Below are positions 16,375-25,156 of a stretch of DNA of 64,000 bases, piece after piece (the first letter of the stretch is position 1; each line of letters starts with the position of its first letter). Below the pieces are notes generated by a model. It was not told the DNA's origin, did no database searches, and was given only the letters and a program-made list of their open reading frames with translations. The position numbers were made by a program, and so were the translations under genes. This stretch comes from an uncultured Dorea sp. (GTDB taxonomy: Bacteria; Bacillota; Clostridia; Lachnospirales; Lachnospiraceae), in the NCBI GenBank assembly GCA_900550865.1, contig URTM01000012.1:14206-78205 (forward strand). Direction: 5' to 3'.

Positions 16375-16579
16375 TGTACTTCTTTTGCTAAAACTCCGTT
16401 AAGAAATTAACGTATTCTGTTCAGACCGTGTTAAGAAGCCCTTTCTTCTCTTTCACTGCCTTGCCAAAATGCATACAATGTATCCGGAACCAAAATTCCA
16501 TATCATATTTACACAAAAGCTGCCACATTGGGTTCTTTGAGATCTCCCGGCGGCGAACATCAGCAAGGAGGACTTTTTT

Positions 16580-16723
16580 ATGAATATTGGTATTTTAATT
16601 CTTATGATCATCGGCGGAGGTGTCGGCGTACTGTCGTCTCTTTATATTGCACTCAGTTTTCCGGCAGTCATTATCTGGAAAATTTTCCGTAAGATCCGCC
16701 ACGGATATAAACTTACATATTAG
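16580..16723 (+). CDS. 47-aa single-pass membrane peptide
   Basis: An ATG at 16580 sits behind an excellent ribosome binding site (CAAGGAGGAC) and opens a 47-residue ORF ending TAG at 16723. Residues 2-34 are hydrophobic (ILILMIIGGGVGVLSSLYIA then FPAVIIWKIF) and the tail is basic (RKIRHGYKLTY), as in a small N-out or hairpin membrane protein. It ends 14 bp before the convergent MoxR gene. I do not recognise the family. A CATACAAT box about 95 bp upstream resembles a sigma-E -10 but no matching -35 is evident. Confidence 0.7.
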   Translation: MNIGILILMIIGGGVGVLSSLYIALSFPAVIIWKIFRKIRHGYKLTY

Positions 16724-16737
16724 ATTGATTCAAACCT

Positions 16738-18240
16738 CTATTTTACGGCAGTGTTCAGATCCTGTTCGATCACATCCATTTCGGACAGGATCTCTTCCTG
16801 CTGTTTGTCGAATAACAATTTCTTATTATACTGATAATACTTGTCGCAGTCATTTTCCTTCAGGAACTGAATACTGTAATAATTCGTGTTAAGCTCTGTC
16901 ACGAAAGAAACCATCTCCTGACTGTCTCCGAATGCATCTTCCATGAACTCAAATGCATGTTCCAGTACGGAAAGCGTGTGTTCTGTCAGTTCTTCCCGTT
17001 CTGCCACTTCTTTACCAAATACTTCTTTAATACGCTCAAATGCATCTTCTCCGTCCAGATGTTCTGCTTTCACAAGCTGTTCGTAAGATTCCAGTGTATC
17101 CACTACCTGTTTCCGCACATGATCTTCCTGCTTTGTCATCTGCTCTTCTTTTCTGAGTTTTTCGTACTTATCTCTTGCTTCACAGACTACAAGATCAATC
17201 TGCAGATTAGATTTATATAATTTCAGATAATCATACAGGATCGTCACAAAACGATCTTTCAAAAAATATTCCTTAAAGCAGCTGCCCAGTCTGCTAATCA
17301 GCATATTGACCACACTGAAGCGCTCATCAAACGCTGCATACTGCAATCGTTCTAACGTATCCTTTGTATAGACACCTTCAATGATCTTTTCCAGCCCATA
17401 ATCCTTTTTATATTTCCGGTACAGTTCCAGATAATTTGCAAAGTCCTTGGCAATCTTCCAGTGCTGGATATACTGATGAACAACCTCTCTGTCTGCTTTC
17501 TTTCCTAAGCGTTCATATGTCTTCAGAAGCTGTGACAGATCTTCCCATCCTCTGGCCGTTGCAAAGACTCTTCCGTCCACGGTCGTCTCCATGCGATAAA
17601 AATAATCTCTGCGGATCTCCAGATATGCAAGGATTGCCGGATGGATATCTGCCTGATATGCGTATTCTTTCCAGACATCATAGTTCACATCCACATCGAT
17701 CTTCTTGATGCGGTCAAGTGTCACCACATCAAAATCGCGGACCGACTTATTATATTCCGGCGGATTGCCTGCCGCCACGATGATCCAGCCTTCCGGGATC
17801 TTCTGATTGCCGAACATCTTACACTGCAAGAACTGCAGCATCGTCGGTGCCAGCGTCTCTGACACACAGTTGATCTCATCGATGAAGAGGATTCCTTCTT
17901 TTAATCCGGTCTCTTCCATCTTATCATATACCGAAGCGATGATTTCACTCATCGTATACTCGGTAACGGAATATTCCTTTCCGCCATATGTCTTCTTCTC
18001 AATAAACGGCAGTCCCACCGCACTCTGTCTGGTGTGGTGTGTGATCGTGTACGCCACCAGTGCGACCTTGCATTCCTTTGCCACCTGTTCCATGACCTGC
18101 GTCTTTCCGATTCCCGGAGGTCCCATCAGAAGGATCGGTCTCTGCCGGATCTGCGGAATCATGTAATCCCCGAACTCATCTTTGGCGAGATATGCCTCGA
18201 TGGAATCTTTGATTTCTTTCTTTGCTCGTTTTATATCCAT
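16738..18240 (-). CDS. MoxR-type AAA+ ATPase
   Basis: The 500-residue protein has Walker A GPPGIGKT at 40-47, Walker B ILFIDE at 117-122 and the sensor-1 region IIVAAGNPPEYN. The AAA+ module fills about the first 270 residues; the remaining 230 are charged and helical, without a motif I recognise. MoxR ATPases work as chaperone-like partners of VWA proteins in inserting metals or remodelling complexes, for example RavA-ViaA. The gene follows the VWA gene in the same operon, and its ATG directly abuts the stop of a 33-residue ORF, implying coupled translation. Confidence 0.9.
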   Translation of the reverse strand: MDIKRAKKEIKDSIEAYLAKDEFGDYMIPQIRQRPILLMGPPGIGKTQVMEQVAKECKVALVAYTITHHTRQSAVGLPFIEKKTYGGKEYSVTEYTMSEIIASVYDKMEETGLKEGILFIDEINCVSETLAPTMLQFLQCKMFGNQKIPEGWIIVAAGNPPEYNKSVRDFDVVTLDRIKKIDVDVNYDVWKEYAYQADIHPAILAYLEIRRDYFYRMETTVDGRVFATARGWEDLSQLLKTYERLGKKADREVVHQYIQHWKIAKDFANYLELYRKYKKDYGLEKIIEGVYTKDTLERLQYAAFDERFSVVNMLISRLGSCFKEYFLKDRFVTILYDYLKLYKSNLQIDLVVCEARDKYEKLRKEEQMTKQEDHVRKQVVDTLESYEQLVKAEHLDGEDAFERIKEVFGKEVAEREELTEHTLSVLEHAFEFMEDAFGDSQEMVSFVTELNTNYYSIQFLKENDCDKYYQYNKKLLFDKQQEEILSEMDVIEQDLNTAVK

Positions 18241-18342
18241 TTATTTTCTTTCCTCCATGTATTTCGACAGTTCCTTGGAATTCTCCTTAGAATTTTCCTT
18301 AGAATTTTCCTTAGAACTTCTCTTAGAGTTTCTCTTATCCAT
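18241..18342 (-). CDS. 33-aa repeat-built ORF between the VWA and MoxR genes
   Basis: An ATG at 18340-18342, 7 bp after the VWA stop and behind AAAGGACG, starts a 33-residue ORF whose middle is a run of SKEN units. It ends TAA immediately followed by the MoxR ATG. The peptide is low complexity and strongly charged. It may be a genuine small protein or simply a ribosome ferry that couples VWA and MoxR translation; the sequence supports the second at least. Confidence 0.45.
   Translation of the reverse strand: MDKRNSKRSSKENSKENSKENSKELSKYMEERK
18273..18332. repeat. Five tandem 12-bp units
   Basis: Five 12-bp units run from 18273 to 18332, the central ones CCTTAGAATTTT, the flanking ones with one to four substitutions. 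In the minus-strand small ORF each unit encodes the four residues S-K-E-N. Copy-number change would alter VWA-MoxR spacing in steps of 12 bp. Confidence 0.85.
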
Positions 18343-18349
18343 TCGTCCT

Positions 18350-19660
18350 TTAGAAGTCCTGCTCTTCTTCCAGAATGATCTTGATCGCCCACGGCGGGAC
18401 ATCCACATCTTCGTACTCTTCCTCCATGAACACAAATGCCGTCTCATAGACCGGACGCTTCGCCGGATAGATTCCACGTCCGTCCGTAAAATAGATCATC
18501 CCCCGCAAATGTTCAAATGTATGCTGCCGGATCAGATCGTCTACATAAGCAAATGCCGGGCGGAAATCTGTTCCGCCTTCGCCTTTTAGTTCCAGTTTCT
18601 CCATATAGGATTTCAGCTCTTCCTCACAGGTGATCTTCTGGTCCGTCTGGATCTGATCGTCACACTGAATGATATGAATATTTACCTTACGGAAGAAGCT
18701 GTCATTCTCACTCAGCACACCATATGTCTCCTCCAGAAACTTCTTCACCAGTTCCCCGGAGCACGACATCGACGTATCGATCACGATCACAAATTCCTCA
18801 ACCTTCTGAACTTCTTTCCATTCCTGTGGCTCGATCAGCGGCATATTACCGTACAGGGACAGTCCATAGCTATAGAAATTATAATCAAACGAATCCGGAT
18901 CTACCGTCATCTCTTCTTTTAAGACCGAAAACTTCTGTAAAAATTCCCGATAATCCATCCGTTCCCGGTTCTCGACCTTCACCTGATCGATCAGGCTGCC
19001 CGAGCTTTCCGATGCCTCTTTGGAAAATGTCTCCATCTCCGTCTCCATACGTTCACTGATGTCCTGCCACTGATTCTCGATCTGGCTCTGCTTTTTCTTA
19101 TCTTCGTCTTTCGGCCAGTAGCTGTGATCGTCCACGCGGAAATCAGCCTCAAGCTGTCCCAGCTTCACTTCCGGAAGATTCTCCTTCTTCAGCACTTCGT
19201 AGACACGTTCTGCCGTCAGCGTCTTCATTTCCTTTTTCAGCGCCCGATACATGTCTCTTCTCGAAAGCGAGCGGGCTTTCATCACACAGCGGTACTGCAT
19301 CTCATCGATGATGGATTCCGTCACGATATCGCATGCCAGATGATAAAGCCGTTCATCTCTTCCTTTTCTTCTTATCATATGCCGGAAGATTCCATGCAGC
19401 ACCAGATGCAGATAGATCCGGTTCACCATCACACGGTCTTCCCGAAACAATCCACCCAGATACTGCGGATCATAATAAAGGTACAATCCATCCGTTCCCA
19501 TACCGTCTGCGCCGGTGTCCAGTATGAATGGCATACTCGACAATGCTACATCCAGAAAGCGCATCTTCATATAGAGTTCGTTTCTTGCCGTGATCAGGAT
19601 CTTGCGGCTGATGGACTCCATGATTTCTTCAGTTCTCTCCTGACTTTCTATATCTGCCAT
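18350..19660 (-). CDS. VWA domain protein with DUF2201-type N-terminus
   Basis: The 436-residue protein has a metallopeptidase-like N-terminal region (HLVLHGIFRH around 85-94 followed by HLACDIVTE) where the usual HExxH is degenerate. Its C-terminal VWA-like domain has a MIDAS set: DTSMS at 295-299, GGTDFRPAF around 363-371 and FTDGRG at 391-396. This combination (PF13203 plus PF09967) is typically encoded beside a MoxR ATPase, as here. It is likely cytoplasmic; no signal peptide is seen. The ATG at 19660 has a distant AAGGAG, so the exact start is uncertain. Confidence 0.88.
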   Translation of the reverse strand: MADIESQERTEEIMESISRKILITARNELYMKMRFLDVALSSMPFILDTGADGMGTDGLYLYYDPQYLGGLFREDRVMVNRIYLHLVLHGIFRHMIRRKGRDERLYHLACDIVTESIIDEMQYRCVMKARSLSRRDMYRALKKEMKTLTAERVYEVLKKENLPEVKLGQLEADFRVDDHSYWPKDEDKKKQSQIENQWQDISERMETEMETFSKEASESSGSLIDQVKVENRERMDYREFLQKFSVLKEEMTVDPDSFDYNFYSYGLSLYGNMPLIEPQEWKEVQKVEEFVIVIDTSMSCSGELVKKFLEETYGVLSENDSFFRKVNIHIIQCDDQIQTDQKITCEEELKSYMEKLELKGEGGTDFRPAFAYVDDLIRQHTFEHLRGMIYFTDGRGIYPAKRPVYETAFVFMEEEYEDVDVPPWAIKIILEEEQDF

Positions 19661-19706
19661 ATATGTTCCGGTTCACTCCTTATTTTCACGTTCGTCCTAT
19701 ACAATC

Positions 19707-20678
19707 TTACAATTCGAACGTCTTTTTCTTCTTCGGGAACAGCTCTTTCCTGACATCCATAAGCACACTTAAACTCTCTGTCTTCTTCTCTTCTGCCGCT
19801 ACATCCATGCCGGTCTGCAATGCCGCCTCACTCCACAGCTTCTTCTGTTCCAGGAAACGGATCCCTTCTATATCTTCTCTCTTTACCAGATCTATTGCCA
19901 CCGTTTCCATATGCTCCTGTATGTATGCCTCGTAGACGGTTTTGTTCTTCTCCGACAATTCTGCCGGGAAACGCAGACGGTTCAGTGCAAGCTCTGCTGC
20001 TGTCTCTTCCGTATCCTCCGCCATAGTATGATAGAACATCTCATCGTATTTCTTATAATCCAGCTCCCGGTTGTAAAAACACTGGCGGTAGTATCCTCCC
20101 GCACCGTGGTGGTGCGTCTCCAGGATTCTTGCCGGCGTATTCTCTACTGCTTCTTCATAGTGTTCCGGGAAAAGGATTCTGGCTTCCCACATCTGTCCAT
20201 CTGTACAGTTTTTTTCTTCACCCGCATCATATCTCCAACTGTATCCATGCAGACTTACACGGATCTGATAGCGCATCTCTTCCACAATGGATTTCAGACA
20301 GCTTCTCTTTCCCTCACGGAAATAAATCTCTACTTCCGTCAGATGGCAGCCCGTCAGCGCACCGCCTCCCATGTCCAGTAGCTGATTTCCCAGAACCAGT
20401 TTTTTTAGATTCCGGCACCGGTAGAATGCGTAACGTCCAACTTCTTTCAAGTCTTCCGGCAGCCAGATTTCTTCCACTTCCAGATTCCTGGCAAATGCAT
20501 AGTCATCCAGTGCAGTCACAGCTTCTCCTTCTATCTCATCCGGCAGGACCACGTAACTGTCCGTCCCGGAATATTCTGTGATCATCATGCCCTTCGCTGT
20601 CTTTTTATGCCGGATCTCCGGCGTGATCATATTGTCCTGTTTTTTATTATTTAATTTCCCATTTATTTTCTTATCCAT
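19707..20678 (-). CDS. Leucine-rich repeat protein heading the MoxR-VWA operon
   Basis: The 323-residue protein has BspA-like LRR_5 repeats between residues about 40 and 125 (ALDDYAFARNLEVEEIWLPE, VGRYAFYRCRNLKKLVLGNQ). A longer C-terminal half follows with no recognised domain, a basic end (KKKKTFEL) and a basic N-terminus. There is no signal peptide, so unlike most BspA proteins it should be cytoplasmic. It is 46 bp upstream of the VWA gene and behind its own promoter, so it probably supplies target recognition to the MoxR-VWA machine; that is inference from context. Confidence 0.8.
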   Translation of the reverse strand: MDKKINGKLNNKKQDNMITPEIRHKKTAKGMMITEYSGTDSYVVLPDEIEGEAVTALDDYAFARNLEVEEIWLPEDLKEVGRYAFYRCRNLKKLVLGNQLLDMGGGALTGCHLTEVEIYFREGKRSCLKSIVEEMRYQIRVSLHGYSWRYDAGEEKNCTDGQMWEARILFPEHYEEAVENTPARILETHHHGAGGYYRQCFYNRELDYKKYDEMFYHTMAEDTEETAAELALNRLRFPAELSEKNKTVYEAYIQEHMETVAIDLVKREDIEGIRFLEQKKLWSEAALQTGMDVAAEEKKTESLSVLMDVRKELFPKKKKTFEL

Positions 20679-20725
20679 TTTTCATCCCTGTTGTCGTTCT
20701 TATTCATACTATTTTATTCTCCCCT

Positions 20726-20754
20726 ATACTACTATGATTCACCGCTATTTGCAA
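20726..20754 (-). promoter_or_regulatory. Sigma-A promoter of the LRR-VWA-MoxR operon
   Basis: On the minus strand TTGCAA (20749-20754) and TAGTAT (20726-20731) are separated by 17 bp, about 48 bp upstream of the LRR start. Confidence 0.65.
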
Positions 20755-20815
20755 GGCAGGTCATAACTTCATATTCTCCGCATATATATGTACAAATGCT
20801 TCTTACGGAGTTCTT

Positions 20816-21736
20816 ATGTCCCGCTTACACACCTTATTCCAGACCTGTTATCCACACTATAAACCATTGATCCTCTTATTCTTCTTTTCGTTCTGTTTCT
20901 TTGCAGGCGGGCAGATCGCCAGGATCTACCCGTCTGCGTCTGTCGAAACAGATAATACAAACCCATCCGAGTGCTCTTCATCTGCCAGTACAGCGCCGGC
21001 AGATGAGACCTCCGGCAGTGCCCTTTCCACGATCCTTCCCGCCGCCGAGAACTGGGGACTCAGTTTTCAGGAAGAAGGAAAAGCCCCTGCCGGCAATGCC
21101 TCGTTCGACGAACTGCAACAATATCATGCCTACTATGCGCAGAACACGGACAAAAAAGTTATCTATCTCACCTTCGACTGCGGATATGAAAATGGAAATA
21201 CACCGGCTATCCTGAACGCTTTAAAAAAGCATCACGTTCACGCCACATTTTTTATTGTCGGAAATTTTCTGCGCGATAACCCGGAACTGGTAAAGCAGAT
21301 GTTAAAAGAAGGTCATACCGTCGGCAATCACACCTTCCATCACCCGGATATGTCCCAGATTGCAACGCAGGAAACATTCTCCAGAGAACTCGGTGATGTA
21401 GAGACTCTGTATAAAGAAATCACGGGCAAGACCATGACGCGCTTCTACCGGCCTCCACAGGGGAAATACTGTACCGAAAATCTGCAGATGGCAAAAGATA
21501 TGGGCTATCATACCTTCTTCTGGAGTCTGGCCTATGTCGACTGGCTGACGGACGCACAGCCTTCCAAAGAAGAGGCCTTCGACAAACTGCTCGGACGTAT
21601 CCACCCGGGTGCCATCGTGCTGCTTCATAATACCTCTAAGACCAACGGGGAGATTCTGGATGAGTTGCTCGAAAAATGGGAAGATATGGGATATACGTTT
21701 TCCACATTAAAGGAACTGCTCAAAGCCGAAGAATAG
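20816..21736 (+). CDS. pdaA: PdaA-type peptidoglycan/muramic-delta-lactam deacetylase
   Basis: The 306-residue protein has an uncleaved-type membrane anchor at about residues 17-34 and a short Ser/Thr linker. The PdaA-like lead ENWGLSFQ is followed by the NodB domain: TFDCGYENG around 123-131, HTFHHPD, RPPQGKY and VLLHNTS. The TFDCGYENG form (Cys where most NodB proteins have DDGP) is characteristic of the PdaA subgroup, which removes the acetyl group from N-acetylmuramic acid so that spore cortex delta-lactam can form. With sigK in the window it fits a spore-former. It is transcribed alone. Confidence 0.85.
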   Translation: MSRLHTLFQTCYPHYKPLILLFFFSFCFFAGGQIARIYPSASVETDNTNPSECSSSASTAPADETSGSALSTILPAAENWGLSFQEEGKAPAGNASFDELQQYHAYYAQNTDKKVIYLTFDCGYENGNTPAILNALKKHHVHATFFIVGNFLRDNPELVKQMLKEGHTVGNHTFHHPDMSQIATQETFSRELGDVETLYKEITGKTMTRFYRPPQGKYCTENLQMAKDMGYHTFFWSLAYVDWLTDAQPSKEEAFDKLLGRIHPGAIVLLHNTSKTNGEILDELLEKWEDMGYTFSTLKELLKAEE

Positions 21737-21754
21737 TTTTTTCATTTCTCCACA

Positions 21755-21817
21755 AACGAAAGAACCGATTCTCTTTTCTCAGAATTCTTCTGATCATCGA
21801 AAATCGGTTCCTTCGTT
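21755..21817. terminator. Bidirectional terminator between pdaA and the cohesin gene
   Basis: The arms 21755-21770 and 21802-21817 pair over 16 bp with one mismatch (AACGAAAGAACCGATT with AATCGGTTCCTTCGTT), between two convergent genes, with T-rich flanks on both sides. Confidence 0.85.
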
Positions 21818-21861
21818 ATTTCCTATTTTTATTCACGTACTTTTATTCTATACCTGTTTCA

Positions 21862-23595
21862 TTAATCAAGGTCAATAACATCCATCTTGAACGTATCATC
21901 CATCTCTGCATGGCTTCTCTTCTTTTCCGGATGATTACTCAAAAGATCCGATGTTGCATCAAACAGATCTTCATCGTCATAATCATCTGTTCCAAACATA
22001 TCGTAGTCATCGTCTTCTGAATAATAACCTTCAAAGTTATCGAATGCTTCTTCGTCCAGAGGCGCAAATGCTTCAAAATCATTGGTATCTTCAAGATTAA
22101 TCTTCTTTACAGGTTTACGGATTGCCGGACCTGTTTCATCTAAAGCACGAACACCTTTTGATGCTCGCTCAGCTGTCGTACGTCCTGATCCTTTTTTCTT
22201 TTTCGCAGACTGTTTTTTTACCGGTTTCTTTTCCATTGCTTTTGCAATGTTCTCTGTTACCCATGGATCTTCATCATCAAAGTCATCATCATCATAGCCT
22301 TCGAATTCATCCTCAACATAATCATATCTTGATGCTTTCTTTGCAGGTGTTGACTTCTTAGCTGCTTTTTTCGATTTCTTTTTCGCTTTATCTGCTTTTT
22401 TAGCAGCTTTCTTCTGTATCTTCTTCTCCTCTTCTTCTACATCCATATCGATTCCATATTCATCATACAGGTCGTCTAATTCAAGATCTCTGTAGTGAAG
22501 CTTTGTAGCAGTAACAATTACTACGATCAGTAATACAGCAAAAAGAGCAAGCGCAATGATCACTACAATGTCCAGGAAACTTTCCACAAAATTCAGAATT
22601 TTTCCCCAGATTCCTTTTCCATTGTTAACTGTTGAATCCGATGTTGTTCCTGCTGACGGTGTATACTTCTGATACGTACCATCTGTCGTATCATAACGGT
22701 ATGTTGTCTTTTCTCCATCTGAATTCATCGCATAGATAATATAATATTCTGCATTATTCGTATCCTGCCATGTATCAAATTCTTTTCCGTTTAATGTAAG
22801 CGTTGTCTTCTGATACTGGCTTGGCAAAGTAATCTCTCCGTCATCCGCCAAAGGAATAATGTATCTGCCCTTTGCAACTTCAATCACTTCAAGCTGGGAA
22901 AAGTTACCATTATCGCTGTCATACAGATAGAAATCTGCATCTCCGCCATTTTTTGGTGTAAGATACATAGCAAGCGCACCACTTGATTCCTGCTTGATGA
23001 TCTGATGATCTGTTCCTTCGAATTTCAATGCATCTCTTACAAATCCATCCGGAATAATTGTGTCGGAGAAATCATCTGTTACTACATATTTCGTTTTTCC
23101 AATTTTTACTTCCGTTCCCTCTGCTGCAGAACTTGTATCTTCTTCCTGGATCAGAGATTTGTCCCCTTCCGCTATCGTAACAGAAGATGTACCGGATGTA
23201 ATTTCCAGAGCAACTCCATTGTTATCAATTCCGTCTACTTTCGCAACTTCTATCGAGGTTGTTCCCTCATCCAGTGCCTGGAATGTTAAATTAAACTCCA
23301 TGCTCGTACCGGCATTTTCATCGTTTCTCGACAAAGTAATCGTACCATCTCCGCCTGTAGCATCATCACCGCTGATAAAACGCAATTTCGTTTTATCGTA
23401 GCTTAAAGTTGCCTGTATTGTGTTCAACGCCTGCGCAGATGAAACCTTTGCAGTCACTTCCACTTCGGCTCCTACACTTGTCTGCGGATCTGAAAATCTG
23501 AATTCTGCTGCCGTTGCACTTGCTACATCTGTCATCCCGGCACATAACATACAGATTAAAAGAAATGATACAACTATTTTTTTTATTTTTCTCAT
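21862..23595 (-). CDS. Membrane-anchored cohesin-domain protein with charged cytoplasmic tail
   Basis: The 577-residue protein has a signal peptide (1-28) and a cohesin-type domain around 32-142 (VSSAQALNTIQATLSYDKTK is typical). A beta-rich region (about 160-312) follows, then a membrane helix at about 340-364 and a cytoplasmic tail of some 210 residues. The tail alternates lysine/alanine-rich blocks (KKAAKKADKAKKKSKKAAKK) with aspartate/glutamate-rich blocks (YDDDDFDDED, EGYYSEDDDYD). No sortase motif, dockerin or S-layer domain is visible here. Cohesins bind dockerins in cellulosomes; here a single one faces outward while the tail could contact an acidic or basic partner inside. It follows the LCP gene by 33 bp. 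Confidence 0.82.
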   Translation of the reverse strand: MRKIKKIVVSFLLICMLCAGMTDVASATAAEFRFSDPQTSVGAEVEVTAKVSSAQALNTIQATLSYDKTKLRFISGDDATGGDGTITLSRNDENAGTSMEFNLTFQALDEGTTSIEVAKVDGIDNNGVALEITSGTSSVTIAEGDKSLIQEEDTSSAAEGTEVKIGKTKYVVTDDFSDTIIPDGFVRDALKFEGTDHQIIKQESSGALAMYLTPKNGGDADFYLYDSDNGNFSQLEVIEVAKGRYIIPLADDGEITLPSQYQKTTLTLNGKEFDTWQDTNNAEYYIIYAMNSDGEKTTYRYDTTDGTYQKYTPSAGTTSDSTVNNGKGIWGKILNFVESFLDIVVIIALALFAVLLIVVIVTATKLHYRDLELDDLYDEYGIDMDVEEEEKKIQKKAAKKADKAKKKSKKAAKKSTPAKKASRYDYVEDEFEGYDDDDFDDEDPWVTENIAKAMEKKPVKKQSAKKKKGSGRTTAERASKGVRALDETGPAIRKPVKKINLEDTNDFEAFAPLDEEAFDNFEGYYSEDDDYDMFGTDDYDDEDLFDATSDLLSNHPEKKRSHAEMDDTFKMDVIDLD

Positions 23596-23628
23596 GTATA
23601 ATACCCCTTTTTTCTTCTTTATTGTATT

Positions 23629-25056
23629 CTACTCCGTAGTTCCTTCACCTTCACCAGACTCTCCGCCTGTCCCGGTAGAAGTATCCCCTGTTGATGTATT
23701 ATTACCTGTTGAGCCTGTCGTACCGATACTGTTGCTTCCCGATCCGGTTGTTGTATTTCCTGTACTTGTACCTGTCGAACCGGTTGTTCCCGTCGTAGTA
23801 CCTGATGTAGTGCCCGTTGAGCCGGTTGTTCCCGTTGAACTGTTGTTTCCTGATGTTCCTGATTTGTGCGAAGTTGAACCCGTACTTCCCGAATTGCTCT
23901 TCGTTGTTCCACTGCTTTCCGAATACGTTTCTTCCGGCTGCTGCATAAACTCCTGAGTCGCTTCATCCGTATCCGCATCTCTGTTTCCTGCTTTTTTCTC
24001 AATCTTCGCACTGATATCCGATACCATAGAGGATACATCGTATTCGTCACTTTCTCCGTAGAAGAAATTATGCAGCTGCTTTACATTACTCTCCATTGTA
24101 ACCGGAATAACCACACTTCCTACATTACCTAATGTATCCGTTGTCTTATCAAATGGGAATCCCGTCGTTTCTCCAAGTTGATAATCAAATGCATCTTTCG
24201 CATATTCCAGGATTTCCGTCATTGTAAAGTTGGTTGAAACTTCCGGGAAAACCTTGTCAATAATCTTATTCAGCTGCGCCGGTGATGCCTGCTGTAACTT
24301 TTCTACAACTTTCTGAAGAACCATCCGTTGTCTTTCCGCACGTTTAAAATCATCTCCGGCCGTATATCTGATTCTAGCATACGCTGTTGCCTGTACACCA
24401 TTCAGTGTCTGTGTTCCCGGTTCCGTAACTCCCGGCGACAGCTTTCCAGTTACTTTCATGATCTCCTGCACATAACCGCAGATGTACGGGACCTCATCTT
24501 CCTGCACATCAATATCAATACCGCCCACCGAATCTACAATATCTATCATGGAATTAAAATTCACAGTCACATAATGCTCTATATTCATATCCAGGTTTTT
24601 ATTCAATACCGCAATCGCACCCTCTGGTCCGCCGTATGAATACGCAGCATTAATTTTATTCAATGTGCCGTCTTCCTGTTCTGATAATGTATCTCTATAT
24701 ATAGAAGCAATTTTTACTTCCATTGTTTTCTTATTCAGACTTGCGATCATAATTGTATCGCTTCGGGTTCCCTCTCCCAGATCATTATCTCTGGAATCCA
24801 CCCCGAATAATGCTACATTCAGATATCCGTTTCCTCTTTTTTTGGCTTCTTTTGAAACACTCAATTTATCTGTATCTAGCTTTACAGTATTAATTTTCGA
24901 AAGTTTGCTGGCTACGATCACAGCTCCGACCGCTGCTACCGTCACTAATGTTCCACCAAGAATGGCTCCAATCTTCTTGCCAAGAGACCAGGCAGCAAAT
25001 CCTCTTTTTTTAGATCTTCTCCCCCGTCTTTTATATTTTTTCTTATCTTTTGCCAT
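23629..25056 (-). CDS. LytR-CpsA-Psr family glycopolymer ligase with long Thr/Gly/Ser tail
   Basis: The 475-residue protein has a basic cytoplasmic start, a membrane helix at about 29-50 and an LCP domain (VALFGVDSRDND, GEGTRSDTIMIAS, IYRDT at 119-123, YARIRYTAGDDFKRAERQR around 226-244) with the phosphate-binding arginines present. From residue about 377 a 100-residue tail is nearly pure Thr, Gly and Ser. LCP enzymes move undecaprenyl-linked wall polymers onto peptidoglycan. The gene stands at the downstream end of the polysaccharide locus. Confidence 0.9.
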   Translation of the reverse strand: MAKDKKKYKRRGRRSKKRGFAAWSLGKKIGAILGGTLVTVAAVGAVIVASKLSKINTVKLDTDKLSVSKEAKKRGNGYLNVALFGVDSRDNDLGEGTRSDTIMIASLNKKTMEVKIASIYRDTLSEQEDGTLNKINAAYSYGGPEGAIAVLNKNLDMNIEHYVTVNFNSMIDIVDSVGGIDIDVQEDEVPYICGYVQEIMKVTGKLSPGVTEPGTQTLNGVQATAYARIRYTAGDDFKRAERQRMVLQKVVEKLQQASPAQLNKIIDKVFPEVSTNFTMTEILEYAKDAFDYQLGETTGFPFDKTTDTLGNVGSVVIPVTMESNVKQLHNFFYGESDEYDVSSMVSDISAKIEKKAGNRDADTDEATQEFMQQPEETYSESSGTTKSNSGSTGSTSHKSGTSGNNSSTGTTGSTGTTSGTTTGTTGSTGTSTGNTTTGSGSNSIGTTGSTGNNTSTGDTSTGTGGESGEGEGTTE

Positions 25057-25156
25057 TACTTTTTTTATCCTTTCTTCAGCTTTAGCTTAGCATATCATAT
25101 CGTATCTATATTACCGTAAAACATGATAAACTTCAATCCAAAATAAAGTTTTTCTA

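Noticed and set aside
16480..16492. Sigma-E promoter for the 47-aa peptide (CATACAAT box)
   Set aside because: The -10 is good but there is no matching -35 at the proper distance, so it was not listed as a promoter.
23629..24050. Repetitive Thr/Gly region as a separate repeat element
   Set aside because: It is the in-frame low-complexity tail of the LCP protein; the alternative-frame ORF over it is a shadow.
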